NCBI RefSeq assembly: GCF_003269295.1
Contig: NZ_QLTT01000001.1
Coordinates: forward strand, 1,073,635-1,137,634
Length of the DNA stretch: 64,000 nucleotides
Direction: 5' to 3'
Origin: Lentzea atacamensis
Lineage (GTDB): Bacteria > Actinomycetota > Actinomycetes > Mycobacteriales > Pseudonocardiaceae
Position numbers and translations under genes: made by a program
Part shown: positions 8,641-16,810 of the stretch, in pieces
Numbering within the stretch: the first letter of the stretch is position 1
How the letters are laid out: the number at the start of each line of letters is the position of its first letter
Notes under the pieces: generated by a model
Databases searched by the model: none
What the model saw: only the letters and a program-made list of their open reading frames with translations
What the model was told of the DNA's origin: nothing

Positions 8641-9509
8641 AGCTCCCCCGAGTGCGGAAGCGTGGCGACCAGCTCGAACCTGCCGTCACCACGGCTGGTC
8701 CGGAGCGTACCTCCCGCCAGCCGCACCCGTTCCCGCAGCGCGATCAACCCCAGCCGGCTGCCCGCGCCACGCCGCAGCCCGGCGTCGTTGCCCGCCTCGA
8801 CCACCGTCGTGGCATCGGCCGTCGACACCTTCAGCAGCACCACGGACTTCGGCGCGTGCTTCGCGGCGTTCGTCAACGCTTCCTGCACCACCCGATGCAC
8901 GGTCCGTTCCACAGTGGACGGAGTCCGACCCTCCACTGTGAACTCGACCCGCATCCCGGACGCCACCGCGCGGTCCACGAGGTCCTTCAGGTCCGCCACC
9001 GCGGGCGGGTCGCCGTCGCGCAGCAGGAACACGAGGTCCGCCAGGCGTTCCGTGGCCGCGGCCGCCGTCATCCGGAGCTGAGCGGCATCCGCCTGGTGCT
9101 CGGGCGGCAGGTTCATCTCCAGCGCACCCGCCTGCAGGGCCAGCAGGCTGAGCTCGTGGCCCAGCGTGTCGTGGACCTCGTGCGCGATCCGCGTGCGTTC
9201 CCGCAGGTGGGCGGCCTCGACCCCGGTCGCGGCCAGCGCGGCCTGCTGGTACGCCACCCGGCCGAGGAACCACGGCAGCGCCACCGCCAGCCCCACGACG
9301 ATGAGCGCTGTGAGCTCCAGGAGACCTCCCGCCAGGAACAGGAACGTGGGCCAGCCGGGTTCCATCCGGCGCCCGAGCAGGAACGCGGCCACGAACGCCA
9401 CGGCGCACACCGCGATCGTCCACGGCGGCACGTTCTCCCGCATGAAGTACGACACCGCAACGGCAGCGGCGACGCACGCCGCGAGCGCCACGACCCTCAG
9501 CGCTGCCAT
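8637..9509 (-). CDS. Sensor histidine kinase (HisKA_3/DesK type)
   Basis: 290-aa kinase with about four hydrophobic segments in the first 90 residues. The dimerisation/phosphoacceptor helix is RTRIAHEVHDTLGH (phosphorylated His near 113). The HATPase domain follows, with VVQEALTNAAKHA as N-box and a GSRLGLIALRERV G-box region. It has no periplasmic sensor loop of size, so it probably senses through the membrane part. The ATG start lies inside the end of the serine hydrolase gene (13-nt overlap), so the earlier extension in this frame is rejected. Confidence 0.9.
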   Translation of the reverse strand: MAALRVVALAACVAAAVAVSYFMRENVPPWTIAVCAVAFVAAFLLGRRMEPGWPTFLFLAGGLLELTALIVVGLAVALPWFLGRVAYQQAALAATGVEAAHLRERTRIAHEVHDTLGHELSLLALQAGALEMNLPPEHQADAAQLRMTAAAATERLADLVFLLRDGDPPAVADLKDLVDRAVASGMRVEFTVEGRTPSTVERTVHRVVQEALTNAAKHAPKSVVLLKVSTADATTVVEAGNDAGLRRGAGSRLGLIALRERVRLAGGTLRTSRGDGRFELVATLPHSGEL

Positions 9510-10750
9510 TTCACGACTCCCACCCCGAGGTTCATCACGCCGGACACGCCCAACCACACCACAAGCGGCAGCGCGTAGTGCACCAGTTGGAAGAACGAGA
9601 TGTCCCGCCCGCCGTACAGCAGCCCGAGCAACGCCGGCAACGCCACCAGCACGCCCAACGGCACCAGCCTGAACACCTGCCACGCCTTGTGCAGCTTGCG
9701 CGGCCGCCGCAACGCCCGCGCCCCCAGCACCAACGACAACACCGTGAGCCCGGCCAGCACGAGGTCGACGACCAGCCGGTACGACGAGGGTGAGGCGGGC
9801 GTCCTGCCGTCGAGGACGTCGGCGATGCCGTTCTCCAGCGCGTACGTGCCCTCGTTGCCGAGCCCGATGCCGCTGTTGACCATCACCGCGATCCCGTAGC
9901 CGGACGGCGTCAGCAGCTGCCCGGCCGTGCTCGTGAACCAGATCCCGTTGTGCCGCAACACCCCCTGCGAGTCGGTCTCCCAGCCCATCCCGTCCTGCGG
10001 TGCCAGCTTCGGCTGTGCGGCCAGCCACTTGGCCATGTCCGCCGCGGTGCTGATCACACCGTCCGAACCCGTGAGGAACCGATGTGGCTCGGTCACCGCG
10101 ACCGAGAACCCGTAGGCGTAGCCGTGGCCGCGCCGGTAGTCCGGCGGCAGGTCGCGCGGCGCCACGTCGATCGCGACCGTGTCCCGCATGCCCAGAGGTT
10201 CGAAGACGTGCTTGCGCAGATACGAGTTGAAGTTCTCCCCGGAAGCCAGCTCGACCAGCCGCGCGGCCAGGTGGTAGTTGGTGTTGGTGTAGCGGAACCG
10301 GCCGTCGGGCTCGGCTGAGCGCAGGACTTCCCGCGCCCGCTCCACCGCCTCCTCGGTCGTGTTCGGCTGCGGCAGGCTCTTCTCCGGCAACGTGCGGTCG
10401 CTGAGGCCGGACGTGTGGCTGAGCAGCTGGCGCGGCGTGACCCGCGAGTCGAACACCGGCCGGTCCAGGTCGATCTTCCCGGCGTCGGCGAGCTGGCGGA
10501 CCGCCAGCGCCGTGAACGACTTGCTGACCGACGCGATGGCCATCTTCGAGTCGGGGGTGATCGGCGCACCGGCCGAGTCGTGTCCGTAGCCCCTCGCCGC
10601 GATCACCCGGTCCCCCTTGGTGATCGCGACGGCGACGCCGGGATAGGAGGCCGAGTCCATGAACGACCGCACATAGCCGTCCACAGAAGACAGATCGGTC
10701 GGCGTCACGCTGAACACCAGCGTGATCACCGCACCCCAGATGCTTTTCAT
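9497..10750 (-). CDS. Class C beta-lactamase/PBP-type serine hydrolase with membrane anchor
   Basis: 417-aa exported serine hydrolase. After a short hydrophobic leader comes the serine-hydrolase domain: SxxK is S74-V-S-K77, YxN is Y154-T-N156 and an HTSGL motif lies between them. The C-terminal 100 residues hold about three hydrophobic helices (DLVLAGLTVLSLVLG and two further), anchoring the enzyme in the membrane. Family members are D-alanyl-D-alanine carboxypeptidases, esterases or peptidases acting outside the cell. It heads an overlapping operon with a histidine kinase and response regulator, which hints at cell-wall or beta-lactam stress sensing (inference). Confidence 0.88.
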   Translation of the reverse strand: MKSIWGAVITLVFSVTPTDLSSVDGYVRSFMDSASYPGVAVAITKGDRVIAARGYGHDSAGAPITPDSKMAIASVSKSFTALAVRQLADAGKIDLDRPVFDSRVTPRQLLSHTSGLSDRTLPEKSLPQPNTTEEAVERAREVLRSAEPDGRFRYTNTNYHLAARLVELASGENFNSYLRKHVFEPLGMRDTVAIDVAPRDLPPDYRRGHGYAYGFSVAVTEPHRFLTGSDGVISTAADMAKWLAAQPKLAPQDGMGWETDSQGVLRHNGIWFTSTAGQLLTPSGYGIAVMVNSGIGLGNEGTYALENGIADVLDGRTPASPSSYRLVVDLVLAGLTVLSLVLGARALRRPRKLHKAWQVFRLVPLGVLVALPALLGLLYGGRDISFFQLVHYALPLVVWLGVSGVMNLGVGVVKWQR

Positions 10751-10799
10751 GAGCGGAAACCTAGGGACCGGGCGAACAGAAGACCCGACCTGAAAGACA

Positions 10800-10833
10800 G
10801 ACCGGACCCCCGACGAAAGTCAGGGGTCCGGTC
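10800..10833 (-). terminator. Hairpin terminator after the MFS gene
   Basis: 11-nt perfect arms GACCGGACCCC and GGGGTCCGGTC, with an inner GAC-GAAA-GTC mini-hairpin. It lies 15 nt beyond the MFS stop codon on the minus strand and in front of the serine hydrolase. There is no clear U-run, as usual in actinomycetes. Confidence 0.75.
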
Positions 10834-10848
10834 AGCGCAACGAGGTGA

Positions 10849-12399
10849 TCAGTGGCTCGCGGCCATCTCCGCCGCAAGCCGGTCGTCACCGCTCTGCTCC
10901 TTGAGCGGCTTCTCCTTGATGAACAGCACCGCGAGCAGCGCCAGCACCGCGAACGGCGCTCCCACCAGGAAGATCTCCGCCGTGGCGGTCGCGTAGATGT
11001 CGGCGACCACGGCCTTGATCTCGGGCGGCAGCACCGAGACGTCCGGTACCTGGTCACCGCCGGAGGTACCGCCCATCGGGCCGAACTTCTCCGCCGCCAG
11101 CGAGGAGACCTTGCTGGCCAGCACAGCGCCCAGCGCAGAGACACCGATCGCACCGCCCAGCGAGCGGAAGAACGTCAGCGTCGACGTCGTCGCACCCAGG
11201 TCCTTGGCCGGCACGTCGTTCTGCGCCGCCAGCACGAGGTTCTGCATCAGCAGGCCCACACCGACGCCGAGCACGAACATGTGCACCGACACCATGAACA
11301 CCGTGGTCTGCGCCGTGATCGTGGACAGCAGCAGCAGGCCGGCGACCATGGTCACGCCACCGGCGACCAGGTACGCCTTCCACCTGCCGTACTTCGTGAT
11401 CAGCTGACCCGCCACGGTCGACGAGATCAGCAGGCCGAGGATCAGCGGCAGACCCAGCAGACCGGCCTGGGTCGGCGTCTTGCCGAGCGACAGCTGGAAG
11501 TACTGCGAGAGGAAGACCGTGCCGCCGAACATCGCGACACCCACCAGGGCGCTGGCGATGGTCGTCAGGGACACCGTGCGGTTGCGGAAGATCGACAGCG
11601 GCACGATCGGGTCGTGCGCGGTGGCCTCGACGCGGACGGCCGCCACCAGCAGCAGGACACCCAGCGACACGAGGCCAGCGGTCCAGCCCGACCACCAGTC
11701 GAACTTCTGACCGGCGAGCGACGACCAGATCAGCAGCGTCGACACACCGGACACGATCAGGAACGCGCCCAGGTAGTCGATCTTCGTGTCCTCCTTGCGC
11801 ACGACCGGCAGGTGCAGGGTGCGCTGGAGCAGCCAGATCGCGGCGATGGTGAACGGCACGCCGATGAAGAAGCACCAGCGCCAGCCGAGCCACGAGGTGT
11901 CGACCAGCACGCCACCGATCAGCGGGCCGGCGACGGTGCCGACGCCGAACACGGCGCCGAACAGGCCGGAGTACCTGCCGAGTTCCCGCGGCGGGATCAT
12001 CGCGGCCATCACGATCGTCGCGAGCGCGGTGACGCCGCCGGCGCCCAGGCCCTGCACGATGCGGCTGACGATCAGCATCTCGATGTTCTGCGAGAAGCCC
12101 GCGATCAGCGAGCCGACGACGAACAGGCTGAGCGACGCCTGGATCAGCAGCTTGCGGCTGTAGAGGTCGGCGAGCTTGCCCCACAGCGGCACGGTCGCCG
12201 TCATCGCGAGCAGCTCGACCGTGACGATCCAGGCGAAGATCGACTGCGAGCCCTTGAGCTCGGCGACGATGCGCGGCAGCGCGTTCGACACGACGGTGCC
12301 GGCCAGGATCGCGACGAACATGCCGAGCATCAGGCCCGACATGGCCTGCACGACGTCGCGTCTGCTGTGGACTGGTGTCACTTCGGTTTCGGTGCTCAT
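10849..12399 (-). CDS. MFS multidrug efflux transporter, DHA2 (14-TM) type
   Basis: 516-aa major facilitator with about 14 hydrophobic helices, the EmrB/QacA layout. Motif A is GKLADLYSRK after TM2 and a motif-C-like GPLIGGVLVD segment sits near TM5. Such proteins exchange protons for drugs or secreted metabolites. Its ATG overlaps the stop of the TetR gene by 4 nt (ATGA), so pump and repressor are co-translated; repression relieved by a drug-like ligand is the expected logic. Substrate unknown. Confidence 0.92.
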   Translation of the reverse strand: MSTETEVTPVHSRRDVVQAMSGLMLGMFVAILAGTVVSNALPRIVAELKGSQSIFAWIVTVELLAMTATVPLWGKLADLYSRKLLIQASLSLFVVGSLIAGFSQNIEMLIVSRIVQGLGAGGVTALATIVMAAMIPPRELGRYSGLFGAVFGVGTVAGPLIGGVLVDTSWLGWRWCFFIGVPFTIAAIWLLQRTLHLPVVRKEDTKIDYLGAFLIVSGVSTLLIWSSLAGQKFDWWSGWTAGLVSLGVLLLVAAVRVEATAHDPIVPLSIFRNRTVSLTTIASALVGVAMFGGTVFLSQYFQLSLGKTPTQAGLLGLPLILGLLISSTVAGQLITKYGRWKAYLVAGGVTMVAGLLLLSTITAQTTVFMVSVHMFVLGVGVGLLMQNLVLAAQNDVPAKDLGATTSTLTFFRSLGGAIGVSALGAVLASKVSSLAAEKFGPMGGTSGGDQVPDVSVLPPEIKAVVADIYATATAEIFLVGAPFAVLALLAVLFIKEKPLKEQSGDDRLAAEMAASH

Positions 12400-13025
12400 G
12401 ACGATCCCCCTTCGTGGTGGTGCGGCGGTACGTGAGCCAGCCCGGTGCCGAAGAGGTCCAATGCATCCCTGACCAGGTCCCCCAGCGCGACGCTGTCGTC
12501 GAGCGCCCAGCGCGTCACCGCACAGCGGAACGCGGCGCTTCCGGCGGCGACGAGCAGCCGCGGGTACAGGTCGGACTCGGGCAGCCCCGCCCGTCGTCCC
12601 ACCGCGTTCGCGAGCAGCTGCTCCGACTCAGCGCTGTTGGCGAACGCCCTGACCAGCAGGTCCGGCCGCTGCATCAGGACCTCCTTGCGCAGCAGCCACA
12701 GGTCGCGGGCGTTGTTCAGCTCGTCGGTGATCTCCGCGAGCACCGAGTCCCGGTACGCCTGGAACGGCGTGACCTCGTCGGGCGCGGCCAGGATGCGCTC
12801 GGCCATGCGCGGACCCGTCTCCGGGTCCGCGCCGATCAGCGCCTCGTCCTTGCTCACGAAGTAGTTGAAGAACGTGCGCACCGAGACGTCGGCCTCGGCG
12901 GCGATCTCCTCGACGGTGACGTGGTCGTAGCCCTTCTCGGCGGCGAGACGCACGGTCGCCCGCTCGAGCGCGGCACGCGTGCGGCGCTTCTTGCGGTCGC
13001 GCAGGCTCTCCCCCAGCTGGTTCAC
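12396..13025 (-). CDS. TetR family repressor of the MFS pump
   Basis: 209-aa TetR regulator. The helix-turn-helix is TVEEIAAEADVSVRTFFNYF around residues 37-56, within the usual N-terminal position. The rest is an all-helical ligand domain. The GTG start lies 8 nt after a -10 element, so the transcript is probably leaderless. It autoregulates the TetR-MFS operon through the repeats at 13048-13070 (inference from position). Confidence 0.9.
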   Translation of the reverse strand: MNQLGESLRDRKKRRTRAALERATVRLAAEKGYDHVTVEEIAAEADVSVRTFFNYFVSKDEALIGADPETGPRMAERILAAPDEVTPFQAYRDSVLAEITDELNNARDLWLLRKEVLMQRPDLLVRAFANSAESEQLLANAVGRRAGLPESDLYPRLLVAAGSAAFRCAVTRWALDDSVALGDLVRDALDLFGTGLAHVPPHHHEGGSS

Positions 13026-13033
13026 GGGGCAAG

Positions 13034-13070
13034 AGTACAGGATCGTTTTGCAGTGACTGCAACTTTGCAG
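13034..13070 (-). promoter_or_regulatory. Promoter and operator of the TetR-MFS operon
   Basis: Read on the minus strand: TTGCAG (13062-13057), 17 nt, TGTACT (13039-13034), then 8 nt to the GTG. The same DNA carries an inverted repeat TTGCAG-TGA-CTGCAA at 13048-13062 followed by another TTGCAG at 13065-13070. A repressor bound there would cover the -35 box. Confidence 0.6.
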
Positions 13071-13087
13071 AGTGTGAAATGAATCGC

Positions 13088-13843
13088 TTACGACCAGGGG
13101 GTTTTCGGCTTCGGCTGGAGCTCACCGTCGAGGAAAAGATCGACTTTCTCCGTGTAGAAGCACGCCAGCCCCGCGACTTTCTGACTCTCCGGCAGCGGCG
13201 TCCGGTAGATCCAGACGAGGTCCTCGTGCACCTTCCCGCCGACCTCGACCGACCAGTAGGTGGCGGTCCCCTTGTACGGGCACTGCGACTGCGTGTCCGA
13301 CGGCCTCAGCAGGTCGAAGCGGACGTCGCTCAGCGGCAGGTAGTAGCGCGGTGGCAGACCCGTCTCGAACAGGATCCGCGGCTGCGAGGACGCCGCCAGC
13401 GTCACCCCGTCCAGCGCGATCCGGACGTGCCGCGAGCTGCCCAGCACGTCGACGCGCTTGTACGGGTCGCGCGGGTGGACGTAGATCGGCTCGTCCTCCT
13501 CGAGCCACTCGTCCATCGCCGCGAACTCGAACCGGACGAGGTCCCGCAGCTCCTCGATCGGAGAGTCGGTGTAGATCAACGCCGCGCCCTCGGCCGTGCC
13601 ACCGGCCGTGACGACGTCGTGGACGGCTCCCTCGCCCCTGCTCGGCGAGTGCCTGGTCTCCCCCGTCGGCTTCAGCTCGGCGCGCACGGAGGAAAGCGGC
13701 AGGTAGTAGGCCGGGTAGTACGGGATCTCCCAGACCAGGCGCGGCGAGGTCGTGTCCGCGACCAGATCGCCACCGAAGAACGCACGGACGCGCTTCGCCG
13801 AGTGCTCAACCCGCACGCGGCCACGCTGCTGCTCGTTGCCCAT
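13088..13843 (-). CDS. DUF427 domain-containing protein (two repeats)
   Basis: 251-aa protein made of two similar DUF427 beta-rich units. Each has VRV/IALDG.x..A.[ST][TS]..R.[VL].E and a PYYPAYYLPLSSV or PPRYYLPLSDV motif, and the second carries the CPYKGTATYWSV signature. DUF427 proteins are widespread and of unknown biochemical role. The start is placed at the ATG before GNEQQRG; the ORF runs 5 codons further upstream. Transcribed after the PRPP synthetase gene region but with no shared function evident. Confidence 0.85.
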   Translation of the reverse strand: MGNEQQRGRVRVEHSAKRVRAFFGGDLVADTTSPRLVWEIPYYPAYYLPLSSVRAELKPTGETRHSPSRGEGAVHDVVTAGGTAEGAALIYTDSPIEELRDLVRFEFAAMDEWLEEDEPIYVHPRDPYKRVDVLGSSRHVRIALDGVTLAASSQPRILFETGLPPRYYLPLSDVRFDLLRPSDTQSQCPYKGTATYWSVEVGGKVHEDLVWIYRTPLPESQKVAGLACFYTEKVDLFLDGELQPKPKTPWS

Positions 13844-13882
13844 GTCACATACCAACACGGACCGGGCAGGAGTGCTTCCCGG

Positions 13883-14872
13883 TCAGGCGTTCCCGTCGAA
13901 CAGGCTGGTCACGGAGCCGTCCTCGAACACTTCCTGGATGGCGCGGGCCAGCAGCGGCGCGATGCTCAGCACGGTCAGACCCGGGAACCGCTTCTCGTGC
14001 GGGATCGGCAGCGTGTCCGTCAGGATCACCTCGCGCGCCTTGCTGGCGACGAGCCGTTCGTACGCGTCGGCGGACAGCACACCGTGCGTGGCGACGAGGA
14101 CGACGTCCTTCGCGCCCTGTTCCAGCAGCTGCCGGGCCGCGCCCGTGCTCGTCAGCGCGGTGTCGATCATGTCGTCGACCACGACGCAGGTGCGTCCCTC
14201 GACGTCGCCGACGACGCGGTTCGCCATGACCTCGTTGGGGCGCAACGGATCGCGGGTCTTGTGGATGAACGCGATGGGGCACCCGCCGAGCAGGTCGGCC
14301 CACTTCTCGGCGAGTCTGGTGCGGCCGGCGTCCGGGGAGACGATCGCCAGGTCCTCGCCCTGGTACCTGGCACGGACGTGGTCGGTCAGCAGCCACATCG
14401 CGTGCAGGTGGTCGACGGGGCCGTCGAAGAAGCCCTGCGCCTGCGCGGTGTGCAGGTCGACGGTGACGACCCGGTCCGCGCCGGCGGTCTTGAACATGTT
14501 CGCGACGAGCCGCGCCGAAATCGGTTCACGTCCGGCGTACTTGCGGTCCTGGCGCGCGTACGGGAACGAGGGGACGACCGCGGTGATCCGCTTGGCCGAG
14601 GCGCGCTTGAGGGCGTCGACCATGAGCAGCTGTTCCATCAGCCAGTCGTTGATGGGCGCGCTGTGGCTCTGCATGACGAACGCGTCGGCGCCGCGCACCG
14701 ACTCCTCGAAGCGGACGAAGATCTCCCCGTTCGCGAAGTCGTAGGCGGCCTGCGGGGTGATCGCGGCGCCGAGGTGCTTGGCGACCGCCTCCGCGAGCTC
14801 GGGGTGGGCTCTGCCGGAGAGCAGGATGAGCTGCCGTTTGGCGATGCCGGGCTTGCCGCTGACCATCGTCAC
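13883..14872 (-). CDS. prs: Ribose-phosphate pyrophosphokinase
   Basis: 329-aa PRPP synthetase: ATP + ribose-5-phosphate to PRPP + AMP, feeding purine, pyrimidine, His and Trp synthesis. Family motifs are complete: SGRAHPELAEAVA, the ATP-binding FPYARQDRK, the metal-binding VTVDLHTAQ, and the PRPP loop CVVVDDMIDTA. A GGAG ribosome-binding site precedes the ATG. The usual actinobacterial neighbours (glmU, rplY) are missing, so this may be a second copy rather than the main housekeeping gene; the rest of the genome would tell. Confidence 0.93.
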   Translation of the reverse strand: MTMVSGKPGIAKRQLILLSGRAHPELAEAVAKHLGAAITPQAAYDFANGEIFVRFEESVRGADAFVMQSHSAPINDWLMEQLLMVDALKRASAKRITAVVPSFPYARQDRKYAGREPISARLVANMFKTAGADRVVTVDLHTAQAQGFFDGPVDHLHAMWLLTDHVRARYQGEDLAIVSPDAGRTRLAEKWADLLGGCPIAFIHKTRDPLRPNEVMANRVVGDVEGRTCVVVDDMIDTALTSTGAARQLLEQGAKDVVLVATHGVLSADAYERLVASKAREVILTDTLPIPHEKRFPGLTVLSIAPLLARAIQEVFEDGSVTSLFDGNA

Positions 14873-15101
14873 GCTCCACGTCCGTCCGGCGATGAGCCCG
14901 ATGGTTCAGCATTGCCGCGAGATCACGCAAACGGGCCGTCCGGCGGGTGGGATTCCACGTTGCAGCGCATGATGGATTCCCTCCATCGGGCACACCCACA
15001 GGTGGCCCTCTAGCACGCCACGACTTCCACCCTGGGTATAGATCGGCTGATTCCGATTCACCTCTTGGGGTACGTCCAGTGTGATTTCTTGATCAGCGTG
15101 C
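14873..15101. other. Intergenic region upstream of prs with a 17-nt dyad
   Basis: Divergent spacer between prs and a small leaderless ORF. It contains the inverted repeat GATGGA-TTCCC-TCCATC at 14971-14987, about 100 nt upstream of the prs start, possibly an operator. Nothing protein-coding is convincing here. Confidence 0.35.
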
Positions 15102-15129
15102 TTGATGGGTCAACGGCCGTCTCTACCCT
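15102..15129 (+). promoter_or_regulatory. Sigma-70-type promoter of a leaderless small ORF
   Basis: TTGATG, 16 nt, TACCCT, with the last base of the -10 box 6 nt before the ATG at 15136. That spacing puts transcription start at the initiation codon. Confidence 0.5.
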
Positions 15130-15135
15130 CGACCC

Positions 15136-15270
15136 ATGCCTGCAGACCAGGACACCTCCGGACCGACAGCGTCGGCACCACCACCGAACCCGATCGTGAT
15201 GAGCACCCCCATCCACGACCAGATCGCCGACCGCCTGGGAGTTCGCCAAAAGCATCGACGGCTCGACTGA
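15136..15270 (+). CDS. Small hypothetical protein (44 aa), leaderless
   Basis: ORF of 44 codons beginning MPADQDTSGP and ending QKHRRLD, hydrophilic and Pro-rich in the middle (APPPNPIVM) with a helical-looking STPIHDQIADRLGV segment. Support comes from its place directly behind a good -35/-10 pair at the exact distance of a leaderless mRNA, and from no competing gene on either strand. I do not recognise a family. It stops 19 nt before the first peptidase gene and could instead be that gene's leader ORF. Confidence 0.4.
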   Translation: MPADQDTSGPTASAPPPNPIVMSTPIHDQIADRLGVRQKHRRLD

Positions 15271-15289
15271 CCGTCGCTATGAATGGCCC

Positions 15290-16774
15290 ATGCGTCTCAT
15301 CGTGCTCGGCGCCGTGGTGGCGCTCGTGGTCGTACCCGCACCCGTCGCCCAGGCCGAGGTTCCGCCGATCGAGTGGACCGCGTGCGGGCCGGAGCACCCC
15401 GGCTTCGAGTGCGCGACCGTCACGGTTCCGCTGGACCACGACCACCCGCGCGGAGCGGCCACCACCGTCGCGTTGACGCGCAAGCCCGCCACCGACAAGG
15501 CACGGCGCATCGGGTCGTTGCTGTTCAACCCCGGTGGCCCCGGTGCGTCCGGCATCGAGTACACCTGGGCCTGGGGCGCGAAGATGTCCGCCGGCACCGA
15601 GGGCCGGTTCGACATCGTCGGCTTCGACCCGCGCGGCATCGGGCGGTCGAACCCGTTGCGCTGCTTCGCGAACGAGCAGGAGCGCGCCGAGTTCCTCGCC
15701 GCCGGGCCGATCTTCCCGTACGCGCCGCAGCAGGAGCGGCCGTTCTTCGACAGGTACCGCTCGCTCGCCTCCCGCTGCGACCAGCCGATCGCGCGGCACA
15801 TGAGCACCGCCGACGTGGCACGCGACATGGACCTGCTGCGCCGCGCACTGGGCGACCGCAAGATCACCTACTTCGGCACGTCGTACGGCTCCTACCTCGG
15901 CACCACGTACGCGAACATGTTCCCCGGCAACATCCGTGCGCTGGCCATCGACGGCGTGCTCAACCCCGAACTGTGGTCGAGCGGGCGCCAGATCGAGTCG
16001 GACCGCGTCGCCGCGCGCGAGGTGCTCGACGAGTTCTTCCGGCTGTGCGACGAGGCCGCCTGCGCGTTCGGCCCCGACTCGAAGCGACGGTGGGAGGCGT
16101 TGCTGGCGTCGGTGCGGGTCAAGCCCATCCAGCTCGGTGGCGAGGTGTGGACCTACGACCGCGTGATCGAGCGGGCGCTCTTCGCCGGGTACGCGTCCGA
16201 GGCCTGGACGGACATCGCCGCGACGCTCGACCAGCTTTCCGACGCGTCCGCGGGGGTTTCCGCCGCCGCCGCGGTCTACGACAACTTCTTCGACGCCAAC
16301 CTCGGAAACATGTGCGCGGACATCGAGTTCCCGCGCACGTTCGGCGCCTACCGGGCGGTGTCCCGTTACGCCGCAGCGGGTTCGGAGTTCGGGCCGTACT
16401 GGTGGTGGAGCACCAGCGCGTGCGCGGACTGGCCGGTCAACTCCGACCGCTACACCGGGCCCTGGCGTGCGGCCACCTCCGCGCCGGTTCTGGTGGTGGG
16501 CAACCACTTCGACGGCTCGACGGACTTCCGCGGCGCCCAAGCCGTCGCCCGGCAGCTCCCGAACAGCCGGCTGCTGGCGTACGCGGGATGGGGACACATC
16601 GCGTACCGGCGCAGCCAATGCGCGATCGACCACATCCACGCGTACCTGCTCAACGGCACGCTGCCCGCGCCAGGAACGGTGTGCCCGGCGAACCCGAACC
16701 CGTTCCTCGATCCCGCGCATCAGCTGGGCGATCAAGACTTTCGTCGGTCGACGGGGCCGGTGGCGGGAAGGTAG
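15290..16774 (+). CDS. Secreted alpha/beta hydrolase, tripeptidyl-aminopeptidase (TAP/Slp) type
   Basis: 494-aa secreted serine aminopeptidase-like enzyme. A signal peptide (RLIVLGAVVALVVVPAPVAQAE) ends near residue 23. The alpha/beta-hydrolase core has LLFNPGGPGASG as oxyanion loop, GFDPRGIG, and the nucleophile elbow GTSYGSYLG. The C-terminal TAP-like domain holds APVLVVGNHFDGSTDF (acid) and AGWGHIAY (catalytic His). Streptomyces relatives remove tripeptides from secreted proteins. It is the first of a tandem pair about 36 nt apart that share most of their sequence. Confidence 0.88.
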   Translation: MRLIVLGAVVALVVVPAPVAQAEVPPIEWTACGPEHPGFECATVTVPLDHDHPRGAATTVALTRKPATDKARRIGSLLFNPGGPGASGIEYTWAWGAKMSAGTEGRFDIVGFDPRGIGRSNPLRCFANEQERAEFLAAGPIFPYAPQQERPFFDRYRSLASRCDQPIARHMSTADVARDMDLLRRALGDRKITYFGTSYGSYLGTTYANMFPGNIRALAIDGVLNPELWSSGRQIESDRVAAREVLDEFFRLCDEAACAFGPDSKRRWEALLASVRVKPIQLGGEVWTYDRVIERALFAGYASEAWTDIAATLDQLSDASAGVSAAAAVYDNFFDANLGNMCADIEFPRTFGAYRAVSRYAAAGSEFGPYWWWSTSACADWPVNSDRYTGPWRAATSAPVLVVGNHFDGSTDFRGAQAVARQLPNSRLLAYAGWGHIAYRRSQCAIDHIHAYLLNGTLPAPGTVCPANPNPFLDPAHQLGDQDFRRSTGPVAGR

Positions 16775-16810
16775 GAATGGCCCCTCTGCGGACAAGAGGG
16801 GAGCTTGCCG

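Noticed and set aside
15058..15255. 65-codon minus-strand ORF in the prs-peptidase spacer
   Set aside because: No ribosome-binding site and poor composition; the plus-strand leaderless ORF has promoter support.
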